64,000 nt of DNA from Deroplatys truncata (GCA_030765065.1 CM060983.1:54000067-54064066); one strand, 5' to 3'; positions 47,868 to 60,065 are shown, counted from the first letter of the stretch. Notes: generated by a model from the sequence alone, not told the origin. Program-made: numbers and translations.

Positions 47868-48188
47868 TCAAAACATTTATATGAAGGTAGCACACATGTG
47901 TTTAATAGCACTCCAGAAGCTATCTCTGGAAGCCCCTGGTTCCCGAGGTGTGGTTTCAAACCTTGCGAAGGCGATGAATTTTTTCGGGCATAAAAGTTTA
48001 GCTTCCTTCGGAAGGGAAGTAAAGCAGGTGGTCCCGTGTCGTAGATTTACGGCACGTAAAAGTACCTCAAGCCTGACAAAGAGGCCTCTGAGCAAAATTT
48101 CCAGTCTTTCACGCCCAATATAGAATGGGCCGCTAAGAACCATAGCAGTTAAAGAGTGTCCATACTTAAAACTCAATTTAATTTTTCC
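47868..48188 (+). mobile_element. SINE-2 copy (plus strand)
   Basis: A tRNA-like head (ggtagcacacatg; gtggtttcaaacc B box) is followed by ttcgggcataaaa, gcttccttcggaagggaagt, cgtagatttacggcacgtaa, gaggcctctgagcaaaattt, and a tail aaaactcaatttaatttttc. The same blocks occur reversed at 51505-51790. Confidence 0.8.
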
Positions 48189-48945
48189 AGGAGCTATCAG
48201 ATTCAGGCAAGTTCTTTATTTCGTAGGAAATGACAGTTATTCCAAGTTTTCTCCACTGATCATTAGTTTTCCGGGTAGTACTGTGTTCAATGGGATTAAC
48301 AATTCTAGGCACTCTGACAATGGGAGAAAAAAGGCAAGGAGGATTTGTGAAATATGTGGTGAGTGCTTTAGTAGGCAGATGGAGACAAATTATGAGGGCG
48401 AACATTCAGATAGGAGCCAGGTTTGGTTGCATGATAGGATGTCTTGCTTTTCCTTGATTTTCCTTCCTGCAGAATGGCATCACTCGCTTCCCTTGGGCTT
48501 TTTCAACTTCTTTCTGTAAGCGACTTCGAATCTATAAATAAATGCAGAACATTGCATTGGATTCTTTAAGACCACATGTGCAAAATAAAAATGTACACTA
48601 AGGCAAAAAGGAATATATGCACAGCTTATGTCGAAAGATAAAAAGCAGCAATTTTTCCTAATGATGGTTAGTGTTTTTCATTGTAAACATGGGAAATGGC
48701 AGGGGGCAAGGAGGGTCATTAATGTACACATCATCATATGTTCAACAGTTCACAGTTTATCTCTGAACGCAACAGTTTTGTAGGTACTCAAATCTTCCTC
48801 TTTCTGTGTATTCAAGGACAACTTCAAGCTATTTCTCATTTTTCTTGGACATTGAGAAGGTCAATTTGATCTCTGAAGAATTACTTGAAGAGAAGTCCTC
48901 TCAGGCTATCAGTCAGGTCAACTTTGAAGAAAGGTATCATTCAGT
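48189..48945. other. Unassigned sequence
   Basis: A frame at 48283-48519 contains CEICGECF, half of a zinc-finger-like motif without the second pair, so it is not called. Nothing else recognised. Confidence 0.35.
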
Positions 48946-48949
48946 AGAG

Positions 48950-49261
48950 CTACATCAGCATGAGGAAGAAGGTAGCGTTGTATTTCGTCTTTGTGATAAA
49001 CACGACAGGGATGTTGTCGCATGTTTTGCCCGTATCGTACACCGTACAAACGTTCAAATTATCTTGTGTCCCTATAATTATAATACGACTTGCAACCCTG
49101 CCTCGCAGCATTGAAGAAATCTGCTGTACGCAATGTTCCACTGTTTCCTGTACTTCTTTGGTAACACTTCCAACTTTATCCTCTTCGTAGCTTGCAAGAT
49201 GTCTTCTGGTTTTTCCGAATGCATTTCTAAGGTTCGAATAATCCGACATTACATTAATCAA
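48950..49261 (-). CDS. Orphan ORF, 103 aa, unknown family
   Basis: ATG-to-stop frame with balanced, non-repetitive composition. The N-terminal half is charged and predicted helical (NAFGKTRRHLASYEEDKVGS, then VQETVEHCVQQISSMLRGRV). The C-terminal half looks beta-rich (SRIIIIGTQDNLNVCTVYDT, IPVVFITKTK, NATFFLML). It could be a small protein, a terminal exon or a fragment of a larger element ORF. The overlapping plus-strand frame at 48806-49114 looks less protein-like. No function assigned. Confidence 0.3.
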   Translation of the reverse strand: MINVMSDYSNLRNAFGKTRRHLASYEEDKVGSVTKEVQETVEHCVQQISSMLRGRVASRIIIIGTQDNLNVCTVYDTGKTCDNIPVVFITKTKYNATFFLMLM

Positions 49262-49374
49262 TACAAGGCCTCTGCCTTAATCTATATGTGTAATTCCCAA
49301 GAAACAAATGTGGTAACAATGGATTGTTGTAGATTTTATTCCACTGAGTGTTATAATCAGTGGCTTAGGTTATG

Positions 49375-49860
49375 GGTTACAACGGAGGGGGACACCTCGC
49401 ACACTGTAACCTACATAGATGTATTAATGCTACCCCCCTAGAGGAATGGATGAAATGAAGAAACCACAGGAGGCTACAGGCCACAGAACGCGCGGAAGGC
49501 CCTAGCAGTTCCAGGATCGAAGACCCGTCCCACTCCTGGACCTGTTCAGAGGGGGCGATGAAGCACCCGTCGACCAAGCAGCCGTAGTATTCCGGGAAGC
49601 AATCTTTTCTTTGGGCAAGCATCCACGCCATCTGTCCGGCGCCGCCATACGCTACGAAACTTAGCACACCTAAAAGTTGAGAAAGATACAGAATAAAAGG
49701 GAAATGCAGGAAAGGAAATTGTGGTAGATGAGAAACCACTCTATCATTCTCCTACCAACTACCTATACAACGAAAGACCCAATTTCAGTGTGGGCGGTCA
49801 ACGGGAATGGATCTCCCCAATAAGATCTTGCACATTACCGCGGAGCCGTTTCGCTCGGTT
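49375..49860 (-). mobile_element. SINE-1, most complete copy
   Basis: On the minus strand the tRNA-like head starts at about 49858 (cggctccgcggtaatgtgca). Next come gtggtttctcatctaccaca, C/T-rich text, cgtagcgtatggcggcgccg, cttcgatcctggaactgcta, gtagcctcctgtggtttctt, and the 3' end atctatgtaggttacagtgt..cctccgttgtaac. At ~480 bp it joins the 5' and 3' fragments seen elsewhere into one family. Confidence 0.8.
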
Positions 49861-49907
49861 AATATTGTCTAAAGAATTACTCTGAAATGAATATGGGTAC
49901 TTTTTTT

Positions 49908-50789
49908 ACTTTCTCTACTACGTATAGTAAGTAGGGGAAGTATTGTATTCCACCCAAAAATTCGATACCGAGATTTCACCGGAAATACATGTTTTGAGAC
50001 CACCTGAATCCAAAAAAAGCATTTTTGGAAACATGTGTGTGTGTGTGTGTGTCTGTCTGTCTGTGAACAGCATAACTCAGAAACGAACAGTCGGATAAAC
50101 ACCAAACTTGGTATTTAGGTTCAGTATCTTCCAAGGATGCGACACGAATGTTTTCAAGAAAATCCCCCAACCCCAGATTATCCTTTACATGGAACATTTT
50201 TCGAAAATTTTAATTTTCTCAAAAATGGCTCTACCGATTTTAATTAAAATATTATATGTTTAAGATATTTTCATGACAAATAAAATGTATATCTCGAATT
50301 GTCTGGGAATGTCTCCAAAAGTATTCTTCATTGTGAACGACTTTTGAATAACTAGTAAACCATAGAGATAGATAAAATTTTACTGCACAAAAGATGTACA
50401 TCGCGTTAAAATACACAATTTGTCATATACATTTTTTTTGTTGAATGAACCGTTTTCGAGATATTGCTTGTTATTCCCTTAAATTTTCCAAAACTTATAC
50501 TTTTCCTCAAATTTGTTATTCATTTTTACTTTCTCTACTACGTATAGTAAGTAGGGGAAGTATTTTGTCCTGGTAATGGAAAGAGAATGGAATACTCCAC
50601 ATAGCAACCAGCTCTTAAAATATTTGTCTATCGCTTAAAGCCTATCAATTCCCCTTGCATCTACAAGAAAATTAGCAATAAGATTAACATCTCGATATCT
50701 CGATTAACATGAAGCATATGGAGAATAAGCGTTTGTAAAAATATTTTGTACAAGAGTAGAGAAAGTCATTTGAGTGTAACACATCAGAT
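49908..50789 (-). mobile_element. R-family element with a 3'-tip R insertion
   Basis: Complete reverse R. At 50526-50563 an extra piece equal to the last ~36 bases of R (actttctctactacgtatag onward) is inserted at the family's 'ggac(A)n' site with A-runs on both sides, the same position used by the nested insertion at 28340. Confidence 0.9.
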
Positions 50790-51503
50790 TTTATATCATT
50801 GTATCCATGGAGCCTATTGTAGTTCATTTGTTTGTTGACATTTAAAGCTGAAATGGATTTGACAGAAAACAATTTTAGTAAAAACTGAAGAAGCATAATT
50901 ATCCCTAATTCTAAAGAAATCCCAAACTATTTATGAGAAAGATTACCCTATTGCCCTTCCTCTACGGTATCGGGAACTATCTACAGAAAAAAAGACGTGC
51001 ATTGCCAAAAAGTTTGTGTTAGCGGGCATAATACAGGAAACTGGAGAAACATGTGCCAGATCCGAAATTCCTGTATTTTTTAAGTCTAACATGGCAAATT
51101 GCGCTTTTTATTTTCAAGAGTAGATTCATGGATTCTGTAAATGTGGCTTCTATTAAAATTTTATTGTAAATTGTTTCGTATTTTATAGTTTTATTAGAAT
51201 AATGTCAGAATCTAGCAAATTATTAACGATTTTGGCAAACAATATGGTTTATAACGTCGATATACAAAAGGCAATATTAACAAAATCAAAATAACATAGT
51301 ATTTTGTATATTATTATTTAATTTAATTTATAGCACGGCCTTTTATGTTCTTCAAGAAAGTTTTCTTCGCTTCATATGCTTGAAAATCGGAAACAATCGC
51401 GAATCAGCTGCGACAATTTCCAAATAATTGCGAATCAAGTGTGATATATCATTTCGACAAGATTTTAGTGATATTGCTTGTGATTGGTTCAAATTGGCAC
51501 AAA
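50790..51503. other. AT-rich sequence, nothing recognised
   Basis: No gene or shared repeat seen. Confidence 0.4.
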
Positions 51504-51504
51504 T

Positions 51505-51795
51505 TGAATTAAATTGAGTTTTATTTATGGAAGCTCTTTAAGTGCTGTGGTCCTCAGCGTCCCATTCTATACTGGGCGTGAAAGACCGGAAATTTTGCTC
51601 AGAGGCCTCTTTATCAGGCTTGAGGTTATTTTACGTACCGTAAATCTACGACACGGAACCATCGGCTTTACTTCCCTTCCAAAGGAAGCCATGCTAAGGA
51701 TTTTTACGCCCGAAAAACATCCATCGCCCTCCGCCGGGTTAGAACCCGCTACCTAGAGGCTAGCATGGTAACCCCACACCACGGAGGACGACTCA
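51505..51795 (-). mobile_element. SINE-2 copy (minus strand)
   Basis: On the minus strand the head cctccgtggtgtggggttac with gcgggttctaacccggc resembles a tRNA whose acceptor ends still pair (cctccg/cggagg). The body and tail blocks are as in the copy at 47868-48188. Confidence 0.8.
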
Positions 51796-52020
51796 AATTG
51801 GTACTACATGTATGGCCCATGAAGTAAACAGCCATTGGGGTTTCGAGATTATCATAAAAGTTCGCGAGAGTGTAGTACGAGAGAAGCTATCGATTAAGCT
51901 CAAAACTTCGAGCAATATAGGATCGAAGTAAAATCGATGCACAAAGTCATATAAAGTCTGTCACAGTTTTAAGGAATAGTTTCAGGGTTAAATGAAAACA
52001 TTTTAAAAATATTTATATAC
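51796..52020. other. Unassigned sequence
   Basis: Nothing recognised. Confidence 0.4.
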
Positions 52021-52024
52021 TACT

Positions 52025-53990
52025 TAATAGAGCAGATTATGTTGAACACTTTGCACTATCATTTCACTCAAAATGTCCGTATTTAGCCTTCACACAAGTT
52101 TTTACATGCCTTGGCCAGTTGTCTATGGCGGCACGTATGACCTTTAACCCACATCCGCCATTGCTCGCTTCAGGGATTTGTTTTATACAGATTTCTGTGA
52201 GCTGAAGAGCTAGTCTTGGCCTCCAAAATGTCCCAAAGTTTACTGCACTGGACAACGGCCAATCCATATGGCTGATGAAATCTAGAACGTTGTGCTTGAG
52301 CTACTGCTGGGTCTTCCGAGCTTTATGGGCCGGAGTGCTGTTCTGTTGGAAGATCCGGTGATCACCGGAACATTGTCTGGTTAAGAGGTTTTAGAACTTC
52401 CTCTGCATACACATTGGCAATGGCCTTGACCCCCTTTTCGCAGAAATGAACATCGGTAATCCCTTTGTACGAGATTCCCAACCAAACCATCACGGATGAT
52501 GGCCACGAAGTAGGTACTGAGGCAGTATTTTTAATACTTAAATGATTTTAGTCAAATTATATAATAAAAAATATAATAAAAGCCGCGTTAAACCAATATG
52601 TGTATGCAACAATATATAAAAAGTGTATATTACAGTCAGTGTATATGTTTATATCATTGTATACATGTAATAATGTTATCTGAATGTATTACGTAATTTA
52701 ATAATGTAGGAGCTGTGAGAATAATAGGTTAAAAGTTGCTAACAATGAGGTAACAATGAGGTTACTTGGAGGCAATAATGAGCAAGAATGTTTAATAATA
52801 CTACTAGTCATTCTTGGAGCAACAATAATGTAATTTTTGTGACAGTTTATAAAATAGCCAATCAACAACCCCAAAAAAGCTTAAGTTAAATAACAGTATT
52901 CTATTGGATTAGGAATAGCCAATCAGAGAATTGAAATACAGAAATTTACAAATTTAGGCGGAAGAAATCAAGTCAGTTGCTTGTAGACAGTGCTCATAAC
53001 TGGACGCGTTGCTAGCAGACAATATTACTAATCAGACGCGAGATGTGTCCTCGAGTAATTTAATACCTATTCGTGTGAGACAAAAATATTTTACGTGTTA
53101 AAAATTGCAAGTAATTTATAAAAGAATCCCACAGCTCTTTATATCAGTGAAGGTTATTTAAATCGTGTCAAGCATTCATAAAAGGAGTGAAGTAAAATTA
53201 TAATCTGTGTAAGCCTACATTCTTCAGCCGCACCACAAACCTTGTTAAGAAATTCATGTCTCTAAAAATAAATACTGACGCAGCCGAGGCAAACATAAGT
53301 ATAAATATTTAAAGAAACAGTTCGAAATTACAAAGTTAATATTTTTTTAAACTTGGGGCGAAGCTACCGGAAACTTTTTACCATACGTGCGGTTGCAACT
53401 ACTTCAAGTTCGGCTCCCCAACAGTCGAAATACGATACAACTCCTATAATATTCTTTTCTCAGTACCCGAGGCGCACACACTCTGACGTTCTGCTTGTTG
53501 AATTTCTGCTCTATTATGGCAATTTTTTGTCTGAAAAAAAAATTCTCCGATGTTGATCTTTGGCGTGCCGTCTAAGGAGGTTACGTGATCTCTCCAGTCT
53601 GATCTTCTTAAGACCGGTGTTGAGCACGTGTCCTGTACATCGGCGGTAAACTCAATGTCCTAGGTCGCGATTTAATAGCCTAGAGACACTTATTCACATT
53701 TGAAGATGCTCCGGTATTATTTTTTGTTTCCTAACAGGATTTCTTCTGACACGTTCCCAAGCTTTATCACATCTGGGGTTCGAACCGAGTAAGGACGGCC
53801 AGATCTTGTTTTATCAACTTTAGAATGGTGATCGAATCTTTTAATGGTTCGATAAATAACTCTGAGTGAAATTCCTAGCGGTTTTAACCAATTGAAAATC
53901 GCCTTTAGATCTTTCTTACACTTACGTAAGGCTATTGCAGCTATATGATATTCTTTCATACAAACAGCTGAATTATGAAACAATGTCCGA
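52025..53990 (-). pseudogene. mariner-like transposase, split by LTR-1 copy B
   Basis: The N-terminal part (53983-53717) has an HTH region with LKPLGISLRVIYRTIKRF and SGRPYSVRTP. Frameshifted but recognisable middle text (LKKIRLERSRNLLRRHAKDQ) follows to 53467. The C-terminal part continues at 52517 and runs to 52064. It includes a GDHRIFQQNSTPAHKARK-like segment (catalytic D region altered) and ends in AAIDNWPRHVKTCVKAKYG. The coding register continues across the LTR when one target-duplication copy is discounted. Stops and frameshifts make it inactive. In the family this enzyme cuts and pastes at TA. Confidence 0.8.
52518..53462 (+). mobile_element. LTR-1 solo LTR (copy B)
   Basis: 945 bp, TGAGGCAGTA..tttctCA, flanked by GTAC on both sides (52514-52517, 53463-53466). 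It carries ggagctgtgaga (52709) with an imperfect inverted partner, CCAAT motifs, and gccgaggcaaac. Its insertion in mariner transposase gives an independent check of both ends. Confidence 0.93.
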
Positions 53991-53999
53991 CCTTAAAAA

Positions 54000-54268
54000 C
54001 AAAGATAAAACCTTACAAAAACACAATAAAAATATAAATCCGGTGGAAGGATTGTATTTATTTCTAAAATGAAGTAATTAAATGCACTACACTTGAGAAA
54101 ATCTTAAAGCTAAACTATGTTTTGACTATTTTGAAATTGAAAACAAATGACAGAGGAGGTGTATTTGTAAGACACTTAACCAGTAGCGCCTCTTGAGTAT
54201 AAATTTGGGTGTTCACAAAATTTTAGTCAGACAGCTAACTGAAAATGTGAAATAGGCTCTGCTGCATA
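54000..54268. other. Short unassigned stretch
   Basis: Nothing recognised. Confidence 0.4.
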
Positions 54269-54272
54269 ATAG

Positions 54273-54802
54273 TGCGGCGTGTATGTGTGTATTGTCACGC
54301 CAGACCATTATTGCGTCATTGGCGACAATATTGTTGGGGTAATTCTTTCGGCTGTGGGTTTGAAGTTCGTCTGACGCGGCGACCCGCCACCTTTTGGCGG
54401 GCGATCCTAGCCAGAGGTAGAGAGAGTGGGGGAAGTGAGCGTTACTTTTTTGTGCGTTGTGTGTTGAGCGTCACTTTTGGTCGAGTGTTGGGTCTGAAAT
54501 GTTGTATGTGAATTGTGCGAATGCAACTGCATGTGTGTAGCATCTCCCCTCATTTTCTTCCTTTATTTTTTTTGTGTGTGTTGTAGGGGCACCTTGCGTA
54601 TACTGAATAAACCACAGGTAATGTGATTAATGTGAAATGCTGTGTATTTTGTTATAATTATCCCACGCCTACTCTGGAATGTGTTGTTTAAGATTCTGGT
54701 CCTCTTGCTGCCTCTGCAGCTATGCCTCCCAATGTGCATACTGGGGTAACTAAAATTTAATATCTAGCTGTAAACCTTTTGGCCTCATCCCAGTATGTAA
54801 CA
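54273..54802 (+). mobile_element. LTR-2 solo LTR (copy 2)
   Basis: TGCGGCGTGTATG..CAGTATGTAACA, 530 bp, with the 4-bp duplication ATAG at 54269-54272 and 54803-54806. An AATAAA signal lies at about 54605. A small hairpin (gacccgccacc/ggcgggcgat) near 54380-54410 is extra relative to copy 1. Confidence 0.88.
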
Positions 54803-54806
54803 ATAG

Positions 54807-55395
54807 TTATGATTATGAACAAATTTATATAACTGCAGCCGTTCCTCATAATAATAATAATGCGTAACTTAACTGAAGAAACAACGTTTTTTTATGTTTG
54901 TTGTTGTGTACATAATAAAGTACACCATATTAGGCCATGAGGGAAGTCATGTGCAAATTAAATTGTAGTTCAGATTATGGAAGGTATGACGGAACCAAGA
55001 GAAGTTTCCGCGCCTGTGCACGTTACCTACTTCTGCTACAGAGACGCCAACTTCTGCTGTAGTGTGCTACTACCTAGTGGCATTACGTAAAATTACAACA
55101 GTATGAAAAGTGAGTGTGGGAAAAGCTTCGCGCGATAGTGCACTTCTTCAAATGTGCACGACCCGTATGCATTTGGCCCCATACGGAAATTACGTCATAC
55201 CAGTTGCGTATGCGTAGAAGCTCCTTAAAACGTGCACGAGTCAAGATGTGCTGGCGACTATGTTGCCATGTTTAATTGAGCTTAGAGGAGTAGCACGGTA
55301 CGTTTAAACGTCTAGATTTTAAATTATCCTATATAAGTTATACACTACAGTTTATGAAAGCTGTGGCACCATGAAATAATTCCCCGAATGAATGT
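54807..55395. other. Unassigned sequence
   Basis: No supported frame or repeat. Confidence 0.4.
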
Positions 55396-55399
55396 GTAG

Positions 55400-56505
55400 A
55401 ATCGTGTGCGAGCAATGCGTGATTAGGATTGCAGAAAGATGGGCACAGGTAGGCCCAGCATGGTCCTGTCATGTTTGTCCGACAAGGTCGGTATTGCACC
55501 AAGTGTAGTCGGTGAAGAGCTGTGAAACAAGGTGGAAACATGAGTTTCTGTATGCCTTGTCAATGTTAAAGGGCGCAATATATGTGCGTGAGTTAGAACG
55601 GGGCAGAATGATCGGTCTCCGGGAAGCGGGTTTATCATGCGTGACATTTCTGCTCGTACGGAGCATGCTGCTACGATAGTGATGTGTGTATGGAAGCAGT
55701 GGATAGAACAGGGCCGTACATAGCGTTAAGCGGATACTGGACCACACAATGTGACCACAGCGCGGGATGACGCCACCCTGTCCACATGGCCATAACAGGC
55801 CGTACAGCTTCATTTACAGTGTTGGCTCGACGCTGGAGTACTTCAACAGCTGTGAACCTAGCTGTCTGCTGTAGATTGGACTGGTTGTACACATGCCATT
55901 ACGTCGGCTTCCATTGTCCAGAAAGCACAAGCGCCTCCGACTGCAAAGGGCACGTGTACGCCATCACCGGTGTGTTGAGTGCAAAAGGTAGTCTTTTCAG
56001 ACGAGTCCTGCTTCAACCTGTCCTAGATGGCTACATACGGTAATGGCTGTGCAACGGTACCATGGCGAGCGCAATCTGGAGGCCTGCATTGTTGAGCGGC
56101 ATAGCGGATAAACACCGGGTGTGATGGTTTGGGGCGCCATTGGTTGCAATAAACGTTTTGGCCTCCTATAAATTCAGGGCAATCTGAATTGGTAGATGGA
56201 GAATTTAGAGCCATATTGCAGTAGGGCAATGCCCAGCCATATATTGCGAGGAATGTACAGGCCTTCTTCTAAGCACGACGGGTACCATTGCTTCCCTGAC
56301 TTGACATGTTTGGCATATCGTTGGTCGTCAACTTGTTCGTCACGGTCCTGTAGTACCCAGTGTCACTGATTTGTGGGTTCACATTCAAACTGCGTGGAGG
56401 GAGATTCTTCAGCAACATGTCCAGAACCTTTTTGATTCCATGCCAAGGCGTTTAGCGGCTCTAATTGCAACGCATGGAGACTACACAAAATACTGAATAT
56501 TTAGG
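55400..56505 (+). pseudogene. Tc1-like transposase relic, heavily decayed
   Basis: Plus-strand text in shifting frames shows GRMIGLREAGLS (HTH start), RHHRCVECK-like linker, GERNLEACIVERH, TPGVMVWGAIG (the segment before the second catalytic region) and a C-terminal VEGDSSATCPEPF-type end. Many stops. Terminal repeats were not identified. Confidence 0.7.
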
Positions 56506-56802
56506 CATAAAGGTCATGAACAGATTTATAAATTTAATCATTAGTTTATTGTCATGTATCTAATCTGTGTTATAAAACTCATTTCAGCCATGCGTTTCTT
56601 TCATGATATTGCAGTTTTCACAAACAGTAGTGTATTTAATAGCATTCAAAGGAAACAATGTCTAATAAATTCGTAAGACGTCAGAATTTGGGGTTTTCAC
56701 GTGCTCTTTCTTTTGTGTTCTTATGCAGTGACCGCACTGACGATAACCACTCTGCAATTAAGCTGCGATATGTTGATAACCACGGCGTTCTTAAACGCAA
56801 TT
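56506..56802. other. Sequence interrupted by LTR-1 copy C
   Basis: A frame starting at 56658 runs into the LTR at 56803. No motif recognised. Confidence 0.35.
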
Positions 56803-57750
56803 TGAAACCGTATCTTTTACATTTAAATGATTTAGTCTAATTATATAATATAAAGTATAATAACAGCCCGCCTTAAAGCAATATGTATATAATATAACAT
56901 AAAATGTATGTAACAGCCATTGTATTATGTTTATATTATTATGTACATATTTAATAATGTTATGTGAATGTAATAGGTAATTTAACAATATAGGAGCTGT
57001 GATAATAGAGGCCAAAGGTTGTTAACAATGAGGTAACAATGAGTTAACCTTGAGGAAATAAGGAATTGGAAAGTTTAATAATGCTACTAGTAGTTCTTGG
57101 AAACAATAATGGAATATTTTTAAAACAGTTATAAATAGCCAATCAACAACTAGTAAGGCCAAAGTTAAATAAAAGTATTCTATTGGAGCAGGATTAGCCA
57201 ATCAGACTTGAAATAGATGAAATTTGCAAATTCAGTCGGTAGACGTCAGTTGCTAGTAGACAGCGTTCCTAACTGGACGCGAGACACGTCCTCGAGAAGT
57301 TTAATACGTATTCAGTGTGAGACGAAAATTATTACGGAGAGAATATTATAAAGTTTGTCTATTAAAAAGTGCAAGTAATTAATAAATAATCTCACAGCTC
57401 TCTATATCAATGGAGTGTTATTTAATCGTGTGAAGGATTAATAAAAGGAGTGAAGTAAAACTTATAATTTATGTAAGCCTACATACTTTAGCCGCATCAC
57501 CCCCTGCAAAGAGACGCGTGTTTCTACAAATTAATACTGACGCAGCCGAGGCAAACCTAAATATATATATAATATTTAAAGAAACATAAAATACAAAGTT
57601 CATTCCTAATCGTTGGGACTAAGGCCACCGGAGACTTAGTACCATACGTGCGGCAGTTACTTCATCAAGTTTGGCTCCCCAACAGTGGAACTACAATACA
57701 ACTCCTACTTCATAATTGGCTTTCCATACGTGAAGCTAAACCCTCCTTCA
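56803..57750 (+). mobile_element. LTR-1 LTR (copy C)
   Basis: About 948 bp, TGAAACCGTATC..ccttCA. AATT precedes it and attt/aatt follows, an imperfect target duplication in a T-run. It contains ggagctgtgataa, CCAAT motifs (agccaatcaac), gccgaggcaaac and ttggctttccatacgtg near the 3' end. Confidence 0.8.
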
Positions 57751-59615
57751 ATTTTTTTGATACGCTGTTTACGCCATATGGGGGAAATGGTGAAGTGTAA
57801 TTTCTTTGTCTATGTCTGTCATACGTAGTTAATGTAAGTGATCTTTCCACTGGGAAATAAAATTGTTAATTATTGGCGGACCGTGTTTCTGTGAATATCA
57901 GCATATACATTACACATTATCATTTAGTTTCCCCCATTAGCTGAGGTCTCTGCGTTTGTGCACCAATAGCAGAATTCTTATGCAGGTGATCGCTGTTCCC
58001 GATAGCGGTGTAGCCGCATTGCGGTTAAGTGAGTTGGGTATCTGGCGACAATGATTGTTATTGTTCCACAAAACCCAATAGGGACCTAGTATCTGACAGT
58101 TATTGGTGCCCCACTTGTAAATATATGATTGGAGTGTTCTCAGCTCCCCTGGTGTAGCGGTTTCAAAGTTATATGTACCAATACCTTGAGTCGAATTGAG
58201 CAGAAACGTTAAAATCAGTGCTCAAATACGTTAGTAAAACCTGTTCATATCTTTTCATTAAAGCTGTAAAGGTGCATGGAAAATCGTGGTAAGCAGGTAT
58301 CGGCATTCTCTCCCAAAAACCCTAATTCGGGAGAAAATAGGAAATATAACCGCAGAGTAAAAATGTTTAAATATATCGCTTATTGGATTTTATGAGAAAT
58401 CTTTTATAAGAAACTTCATAAGCAGGACTTTTTTTGACAGTTTATTTATGACGTTTCGATGTGATAAGTATTGTAACAAATGAGAAGACCAGTTGCAGCT
58501 AAACACACTTAGGTACTCAGCATAGCATAAACGTTACACTTTTGACACACGCTCAGTACAGAACACAACTGAACTGCAGAGTTACATCTCTCAGCTGTCC
58601 AGTTTTAATTTCTAACATCTTGACTAACTGCTAAATGAACTGTCCAACCGGGCAATAGTCAGGCACTTATATAAGCGCCGCATACAAAGCGGAACGTTCT
58701 CGAAGGGGAGGCTACTAGAGCCTGCCAAAAAGAATCTTCTGGAGCAGCAATTACCCAAACTGCGGGTAAGCGGCACATAATGGGTGTGTTGCGTGGGATA
58801 TTGTTATGAAGAGCCGGTCGAAGGTAACTTCAGGCGCGCGGTAACAGTATTAACGAATTGCACCAATATTGATATATTTTTTAAATTGTTTCGTTTGTAA
58901 GCGCGTTTAAGGGGGATTAAAAGCCTTCTACCCTCAGTGTTAATCTATTAAATTCATGATCCATTATATGAGAAAGTATTTAAATATCCGACTAAAATAC
59001 ATGAGTATATGCGTACCTTTAAAGTTCACTAATCTGCTTCTGTAGAATTGTTTTATTTTTAATATTTTTGTTCACATTCATTAGTAATTATTTCGTTTTA
59101 AAAATAACCAACCATCTTATTACTATCGAAGTATATGCACAATAGCATTTAGAGGTTGTTTATATCATACTAAAATGTCATTTAGCTACCTTAAATAGTT
59201 TCTGAGAAAACGAGACATTTATATCAAACAATGCCATTCACACAATGTTCAAAGCAAAAATTGCGAGAACAACCTCGCATGTATTTACAAAGAAAGAAAT
59301 CACATGGCTTGAGCACATAGAAGCTGTTATATTTAGCAGTAGTGCCAATTTGTAGAGCAAAACTTCCCCTAGAAGATAGGCTAAAGTTTACCCCTCTACT
59401 TCAACGTGTGTAGGAGTTGTGTTCTTTGTTTTTCTATAAAGTGATGCAGAATTTACAGTATCAAATGGTAGATGTATCACAATTTCTAAATTACATATAA
59501 AATGTAAGCTTGGTGGTTACAATGATAAAATATACATCAAATTAAAGGAGAAATTTCAATTAATAAATGTCAATTAATTTCAATTAATAAATTATGCTAA
59601 TTAATTGTTCTTCTA
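57751..59615. other. Intergenic sequence, nothing recognised
   Basis: 1.86 kb without a motif-bearing frame or shared repeat. A tataagcgccg-type TATA motif near 58668 is isolated. Confidence 0.4.
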
Positions 59616-59619
59616 CACA

Positions 59620-59770
59620 TGTCGTGTGTAGGCTAAAGTTGGAAAGGTATAGTCAGACTAAAACATTCAGTGCCATACTGAGATTTGAACCTCGAATCTT
59701 TGGTTTTCCGAGCCACTGCTCTTACCAATTGAGCTACCATGGCAACCTGCCAGTAGACATTAAATCCCTC
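59620..59770 (-). mobile_element. SINE-B copy 1 (tRNA-like)
   Basis: On the minus strand: gttgccatggtagctcaatt (A box), gaggttcaaatctca (B box), then actgaatgttttagtctgac and cctacacac. The cloverleaf is partly kept, but there are no clear tRNA identity bases. Confidence 0.6.
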
Positions 59771-59939
59771 AACTGACACATATTGTTCCCGGTACATTAC
59801 AAGGTGTTCTCAAATTCAGCTTTGAGATTACATACCTCAATGGCGACTTACAATATCGTAAGTACTTTTAAGTCCCGGGCTTCAGAGTTAATCACTGTTA
59901 AATCAGTCACTGATAATTACTTATTCTTTCACACAAGCG

Positions 59940-60065
59940 TGTTTAGGCTTAATTTGTAAAGATAGAATCAGACTAAAATTGCAATGCCGTAGCCGAGATT
60001 TGAACCACAGACTGTACCACTGCTCTAAGCAACTGAGCTATCAAGGTAACATGCCAGTACAAAAT
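59940..60065 (-). mobile_element. SINE-B copy 2
   Basis: gatagctcagttgcttagag, gtggttcaaatctcggc and attttagtctgattctatct on the minus strand correspond block by block to copy 1. Confidence 0.6.

Noticed and set aside
48283-48519. Zinc-finger gene based on CEICGECF
   Set aside because: Only the first cysteine pair is present; no His pair or further fingers, and the frame has no other support.
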